The position numbers were made by a program, and so were the translations under genes. The notes under the pieces are model-generated. The model did no database searches, was not told where the DNA came from, and was given only the letters and a program-made list of their open reading frames with translations. From NCBI GenBank assembly GCA_029861795.1, contig JAOTYS010000044.1:1-16855 (forward strand): a DNA stretch of 16,855 nt, given 5' to 3'. Shown piece after piece: positions 14,061 through 16,855 of this stretch. Numbering within the stretch: the stretch's first letter is position 1; each line of letters begins with the position of its first letter. The DNA is from Gammaproteobacteria bacterium (GTDB taxonomy: Bacteria > Pseudomonadota > Gammaproteobacteria > Arenicellales > JAOTYS01).

Positions 14061-15737
14061 ATGAGTGAAAGTTTCGCCGAGCTATTTGAAGAGAGTATCG
14101 CGAACTGCGTTATGCGTCCCGGCGAGGTGACCATGGCGGAGGTGGTTCAAGCGGACGGAGACTACGTTATTGTCAATGCCGGCCTCAAATCTGAGGCTGA
14201 GATTCCGGTGTCTCAGTTCATGAATAGCAAGGGGGAAGTCACGGTTAAGGTAGGTGACCAAGTCGAAGTCGCGATAGAAAGCCTGGAAGACGGTTTTGGG
14301 TTCACTCGGTTGTCGCGGGAGAAGGCCTGCCGTGCTAAGGCGTGGGACGAGCTTGAAAAGGCCCATGCTAGCCAATGTGTCGTGACTGGGGAATTGACGG
14401 GTCGGGTAAAAGGCGGTTTTACCGTGTCAATCAACGACATTAGGGCATTTCTGCCTGGTTCTTTGGTGGACGTTAGACCGGTAAAGGACTCGACCTACTT
14501 GGAAGGAAAAGAGCTTGAGTTCAAAGTGATCAAGCTCGACCGGCCTCGCAGCAACGTCGTGGTGTCCCGCAGGGCGGTGGTTGAAAACGAGCTGTCCGCG
14601 GAAAGAGAAGAACTCTTGGCAAACCTGGAAGAGGGTCAGATCGTCAAGGGTGTAGTAAAGAATCTAACGGACTACGGTGCTTTTGTGAACTTGGGCGGTA
14701 TCGATGGATTGTTGCACATCACGGATCTTGCCTGGCGTCGAGTCAAACATCCCTCGGAAGTGCTCACTGTAGGGGATGAAATTGAGGCCCGAGTGCTGAA
14801 ATTCGACCGTGAACGCAATAGGGTCTCTCTGGGCATGAAGCAGTTGGGAGACGATCCGTGGGTCGATTTGCCGCGGCGTTACCCTGAGAGCACACGACTA
14901 TTCGGTAAAGTGACCAACTTGACGGACTACGGTGCGTTCGTCGAATTGGAAGAAGGGGTAGAAGGGCTGGTGCACGTATCGGAAATGGACTGGACGAACA
15001 AGAACGTCCACCCCTCCAAGGCGTGCCATGTGGGCGACGAAGTTGAGGTCATGGTGCTCGATATCGATCCAGAGCGACGTCGGATCTCGCTTGGGATGAA
15101 ACAATGTAAGCCCAATCCCTGGGAGGAATTTGCAGCAACCCATAATAAAGGCGACAAGATTACAGGACAGATCAAGTCCATCACCGACTTTGGAGTATTT
15201 ATTGGTCTAGACGGTGGTATAGACGGGTTGATTCATCTTAGTGACCTGTCATGGGATCGCCCTGGAGAGGAGGTCGTTCGCGACTACAAAAGGGGCGATG
15301 AGGTCGAGGGTGTTGTGCTTGCAGTTGATCCCGAGCGAGAGCGCATTTCACTTGGGATCAAACAAGCTTCGGCGGACCCCTTCACCACCTACGTGGCTGC
15401 ACATGGTAAGGGCAGCGTTGTCGAAGGTGAAGTCACAAGTGTCGATGGAAAAGGTGCCGAGGTTGACCTCGATAGCGGAGTGGAGGGTTATCTGCGCGCC
15501 TCTGAGCTGTCACGAGACCATGTGGAGGACGCAAGCTCTTTGCTTAATGCCGGAGACAAAGTGCAGGCCAAGATCACCAGTATCGACCGTAAGAACAGAC
15601 GGATTTCGCTGTCGGTCAAAGCGATGGAGGTGGAGAAGGAAGGAGAGGTGATTCAAGAGTATTCTCGCAAGGCAGCGTCTGGTACGACTACTTTGGGTGA
15701 TAAGCTTAAGGAGCAGTTGTCTCGAACCAGTTCCTAG
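14061..15737 (+). CDS. rpsA: 30S ribosomal protein S1
   Basis: S1 binds mRNA at the 30S platform and aids initiation on structured or Shine-Dalgarno-poor messages. The length of 558 residues matches the six-domain gammaproteobacterial form (557 in E. coli). Six S1 (OB-fold) repeats are visible at about 19-86, 104-170, 191-259, 276-347, 363-434 and 450-519. Repeats 3 and 4 both hold NLTDYGAFV and share a near-identical DNA stretch. The first two are the divergent ribosome-binding domains, as usual. The ATG at 14061 fits the family start ([12 protein letters not shown]); a GGGAG at 14041-14045 is rather far from it. The 47-bp gap after cmk shows no convincing promoter. In E. coli S1 represses its own translation through its leader; whether this leader does the same cannot be read from sequence. 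Confidence 0.98.
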   Translation: MSESFAELFEESIANCVMRPGEVTMAEVVQADGDYVIVNAGLKSEAEIPVSQFMNSKGEVTVKVGDQVEVAIESLEDGFGFTRLSREKACRAKAWDELEKAHASQCVVTGELTGRVKGGFTVSINDIRAFLPGSLVDVRPVKDSTYLEGKELEFKVIKLDRPRSNVVVSRRAVVENELSAEREELLANLEEGQIVKGVVKNLTDYGAFVNLGGIDGLLHITDLAWRRVKHPSEVLTVGDEIEARVLKFDRERNRVSLGMKQLGDDPWVDLPRRYPESTRLFGKVTNLTDYGAFVELEEGVEGLVHVSEMDWTNKNVHPSKACHVGDEVEVMVLDIDPERRRISLGMKQCKPNPWEEFAATHNKGDKITGQIKSITDFGVFIGLDGGIDGLIHLSDLSWDRPGEEVVRDYKRGDEVEGVVLAVDPERERISLGIKQASADPFTTYVAAHGKGSVVEGEVTSVDGKGAEVDLDSGVEGYLRASELSRDHVEDASSLLNAGDKVQAKITSIDRKNRRISLSVKAMEVEKEGEVIQEYSRKAASGTTTLGDKLKEQLSRTSS

Positions 15738-15826
15738 TCCATCACAGCAAACATGAATATTTGGCGCGACGAAGGGACAAAAGCAGGGCACTGGACATTA
15801 GCTCTTTGAGTGTAAGTGTGATGGAC
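15737..15826 (+). repeat. 10-bp inverted repeat spanning the rpsA-ihfB gap
   Basis: GTCCATCACA (15737-15746) and TGTGATGGAC (15817-15826) are perfect inverted arms 70 bp apart. The left arm starts on the last base of the rpsA stop and the right arm ends 22 bp before the ihfB ATG. The pair could close a long RNA stem-loop or form two half-sites for a protein. No U-run follows, so it is not a simple terminator. Confidence 0.5.
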
Positions 15827-15848
15827 ACGAGGTGGATTGGTCGCGAGC

Positions 15849-16172
15849 ATGACTAAGTCCGAGTTAATTGAAATAATTGCAGCCGAGTTGCCACAGCTCG
15901 CGTATCGAGACATCGAGTTAGGCGTGAAGAGCCTGTTGGGAACGATGTCGGAGGCTTTGGCGCAAGGTGAAAGAATTGAGGTGCGAGGGTTCGGCAGCCT
16001 CTCACTCCACCATAGACCCGCCAGGATTGGCCGCAATCCTAAGACCGGAGAGGCCGTACGGGTGCCTGAAAAGCATGTCCCCCATTTCAAACCAGGAAGA
16101 GAACTGAGAGAACGAGTCGACGCCAGCAGATCCAGCGGCTCAGACTCCACCAAGCCCACGTCGGGCTCCTAG
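15849..16172 (+). CDS. ihfB: Integration host factor subunit beta
   Basis: IhfB pairs with IhfA to form the DNA-bending nucleoid protein IHF. It has 107 residues from the ATG at 15849, where MTKSELIE matches E. coli IhfB exactly; a TTG at 15837 would add four residues. A GAGGTGG lies 13 nt upstream of the ATG. Motifs: [15 protein letters not shown] (37-51) and the DNA-binding arm [10 protein letters not shown] (59-68), with the intercalating proline at 64 followed by [14 protein letters not shown]. The body ends near residue 92. A Ser/Thr-rich tail of about 13-15 residues follows that the 94-residue E. coli protein lacks. The rpsA-ihfB-lapA order is typical of Gammaproteobacteria and supports beta rather than HU. 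Confidence 0.95.
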   Translation: MTKSELIEIIAAELPQLAYRDIELGVKSLLGTMSEALAQGERIEVRGFGSLSLHHRPARIGRNPKTGEAVRVPEKHVPHFKPGRELRERVDASRSSGSDSTKPTSGS

Positions 16173-16251
16173 CAGACTGCATTCTGTCAGCGCCCCCCAC
16201 CGCAGTGCACGTTATCGGTCCTGAATCCATAACATCGCGGCGTCTATTGCA

Positions 16252-16282
16252 CTTGCACTGATTTTTGAGATTCCCTTATGCT
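16252..16282 (+). promoter_or_regulatory. Candidate promoter for lapA-lapB
   Basis: TTGCAC (16253-16258) and TATGCT (16277-16282) are 18 bp apart, a moderate sigma-70 fit. The same stretch reads CTTGCAC, 14 nt, CCCTTAT (16252-16279), which loosely resembles the heat-shock sigma-32 consensus (CTTGAAA and CCCCATNT). E. coli lapAB is under heat-shock control, which makes the second reading worth noting. The leader to the lapA ATG would be about 165-170 nt. Confidence 0.3.
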
Positions 16283-16446
16283 GGTAACAGTTTCGGGGAA
16301 AGGCTCCGGGCTTTTGTGAATACACGTTGCGACAATATGTGCTAGGTTCCAACGCGACGCTAACAAGTTGTAGCGAAGCATGTCCTGTCCGAATAGCGTG
16401 CCTAACTGTTCAAACGGCGCCTAAACAGACTGTGACCGTGAGATGC

Positions 16447-16456
16447 CGGAGGTTCT
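16447..16456 (+). promoter_or_regulatory. Strong ribosome binding site of lapA
   Basis: CGGAGGTTCT directly precedes the lapA ATG at 16457. GGAGG ends 4 nt before the start codon. It is the only full Shine-Dalgarno core seen next to an ATG start in this window. Confidence 0.75.
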
Positions 16457-16753
16457 ATGAAGAAAATCTTCTACTTGATTGTCCTCACTATAGTGGTGGT
16501 CTTCGGATTGACTTTCACGCTGGAGAATCCCCAGGGCGTGGATGTCAGCTATTACTTCGGGCTTCATTGGAGCGGGCCATTATCCTTATTACTGGTCTTC
16601 ACGGCTGGGGTCGGTGCAGTTATCGGATTTTTGTCGAGTCTCGGATTGGTAGTGCGGGTGCAGCGGCGTTTGGCTCAGGCAAAACGCGAGATTCAGAAAG
16701 CGGAGCAAGAAGTGACCAATCTTCGTGCTTTGCCTATTAAGGACGCTGTCTGA
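16457..16753 (+). CDS. lapA: LapA-domain inner-membrane protein (lipopolysaccharide assembly protein A)
   Basis: LapA is a small inner-membrane protein that acts with LapB in balancing lipopolysaccharide synthesis. It has 98 residues. Two hydrophobic segments are visible, FYLIVLTIVVVFGLTFTL (5-22) and LSLLLVFTAGVGAVIGFLSS (42-61), with the conserved ENPQGVDVSYYFG between them. A charged, probably coiled-coil helix (68-90, with RRLAQAKREIQKAEQEV) follows on the cytoplasmic side. This is the LapA/DUF1049 (YciS) layout. The start is fixed by the GGAGG ribosome site. The position after ihfB and one base before lapB is the standard arrangement. Confidence 0.92.
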   Translation: MKKIFYLIVLTIVVVFGLTFTLENPQGVDVSYYFGLHWSGPLSLLLVFTAGVGAVIGFLSSLGLVVRVQRRLAQAKREIQKAEQEVTNLRALPIKDAV

Positions 16754-16754
16754 A

Positions 16755-16855
16755 GTGTTTGATCCGGTCTGGGTTCTTGTATTGTTATTGCCTGTGGCGG
16801 TGTTGTCAGGTTGGTATGCGGGTCGACGCGATGCAATCAAGAGGACGTCACAATC
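16755..16855 (+). CDS. lapB: Lipopolysaccharide assembly protein LapB, N-terminal fragment (runs off window)
   Basis: A GTG at 16755, one base after the lapA stop, opens a frame to the window edge (33 full codons). It reads FDPVWVLVLLLPVAVLSG followed by WYAGRRDAIKR. A hydrophobic N-terminal anchor followed by WYxGRR is the hallmark of LapB (YciM). LapB is a membrane-tethered TPR and rubredoxin protein that promotes FtsH-dependent turnover of LpxC and so limits lipid A synthesis. The TPR and rubredoxin parts lie beyond the window. Its closeness to lapA implies coupled translation from the lapA ribosome site. Confidence 0.88.
   Translation, partial: MFDPVWVLVLLLPVAVLSGWYAGRRDAIKRTSQ

Larger units (their letters stand above)
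16173..16456 (+). promoter_or_regulatory. 284-bp ihfB-lapA intergenic region
   Basis: No gene is seen here. It holds a bulged hairpin (GTTAT/ATAAC arms at 16211-16215 and 16229-16233, extended by GG/CC) without a U-tract, a tandem TTGCAC repeat (16247-16258), and the candidate lapA promoter listed separately. A frame open through part of it runs into lapA out of phase and is judged spurious. Confidence 0.4.

Noticed and set aside
14667..14935. Near-identical DNA stretches in rpsA as a mobile or recombination repeat
   Set aside because: They encode the same conserved NLTDYGAFV motif of S1 domains 3 and 4 and are expected from the domain repeats.
16153..16167. AGCCC/GGGCT hairpin at the end of ihfB as a terminator
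   Set aside because: It is within the coding sequence, has only a 5-bp stem and is not followed by a U-tract.
16327..16740. A 137-codon plus-strand frame overlapping the start of lapA
   Set aside because: It overlaps lapA in another frame, has no ribosome site, and its residues look like random translation. lapA has a strong ribosome site and clear homology.

Overview
The window looks like a piece of a gammaproteobacterial chromosome carrying mostly core genes. The evidence is the gene order mtaD-ubiG-mupP-yciK facing gyrA, then pheA-hisC-tyrA-aroA-cmk-rpsA-ihfB-lapA-lapB. I know this order from Pseudomonas and related non-enteric Gammaproteobacteria. It is not a Pseudomonas-type locus: tyrA and aroA are separate genes rather than one fusion, and serC is absent between gyrA and pheA. 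I cannot name the genus.

Left part (1-2161, plus strand): the 3' portion of an rluB-type 23S rRNA pseudouridine synthase, an endonuclease III-like DNA glycosylase of the MagIII/COG2231 kind, and a lone family 2 glycosyltransferase. The next block (2192-5880, minus strand) reads mtaD > ubiG > mupP > yciK. It covers deamination of methylthioadenosine or S-adenosylhomocysteine, both ubiquinone O-methylations, MurNAc-6-phosphate dephosphorylation in cell-wall recycling, and a short-chain dehydrogenase-like protein. The YciK-like protein has lost two of the four catalytic residues of its family and sits behind an unusually long leader.

Right part (6070-16855, plus strand): gyrA starts from a 189-bp divergent intergenic region shared with mtaD. 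It is followed by the aromatic amino acid genes pheA, hisC, tyrA and aroA, then cmk, rpsA, ihfB, lapA and the first codons of lapB. Several junctions are tightly coupled: ubiG/mupP overlap by 8 bp, tyrA/aroA share TAATG, aroA/cmk share TAGTG, and lapA/lapB are 1 nt apart. Together the cluster joins the common aromatic pathway (EPSP synthase), the phenylalanine and tyrosine branches and a transaminase to nucleotide metabolism, translation (S1), nucleoid architecture (IHF beta) and control of lipopolysaccharide synthesis (LapA/LapB).

No tRNA, rRNA, CRISPR array, insertion sequence or prophage was seen, and no intergenic stretch exceeds 300 bases. I found no convincing new multi-gene system. The observations most worth checking are the catalytically degenerate YciK, the missing serC, the monofunctional-looking DNA glycosylase, several inverted repeats in the few real intergenic regions, and the scarcity of Shine-Dalgarno motifs.
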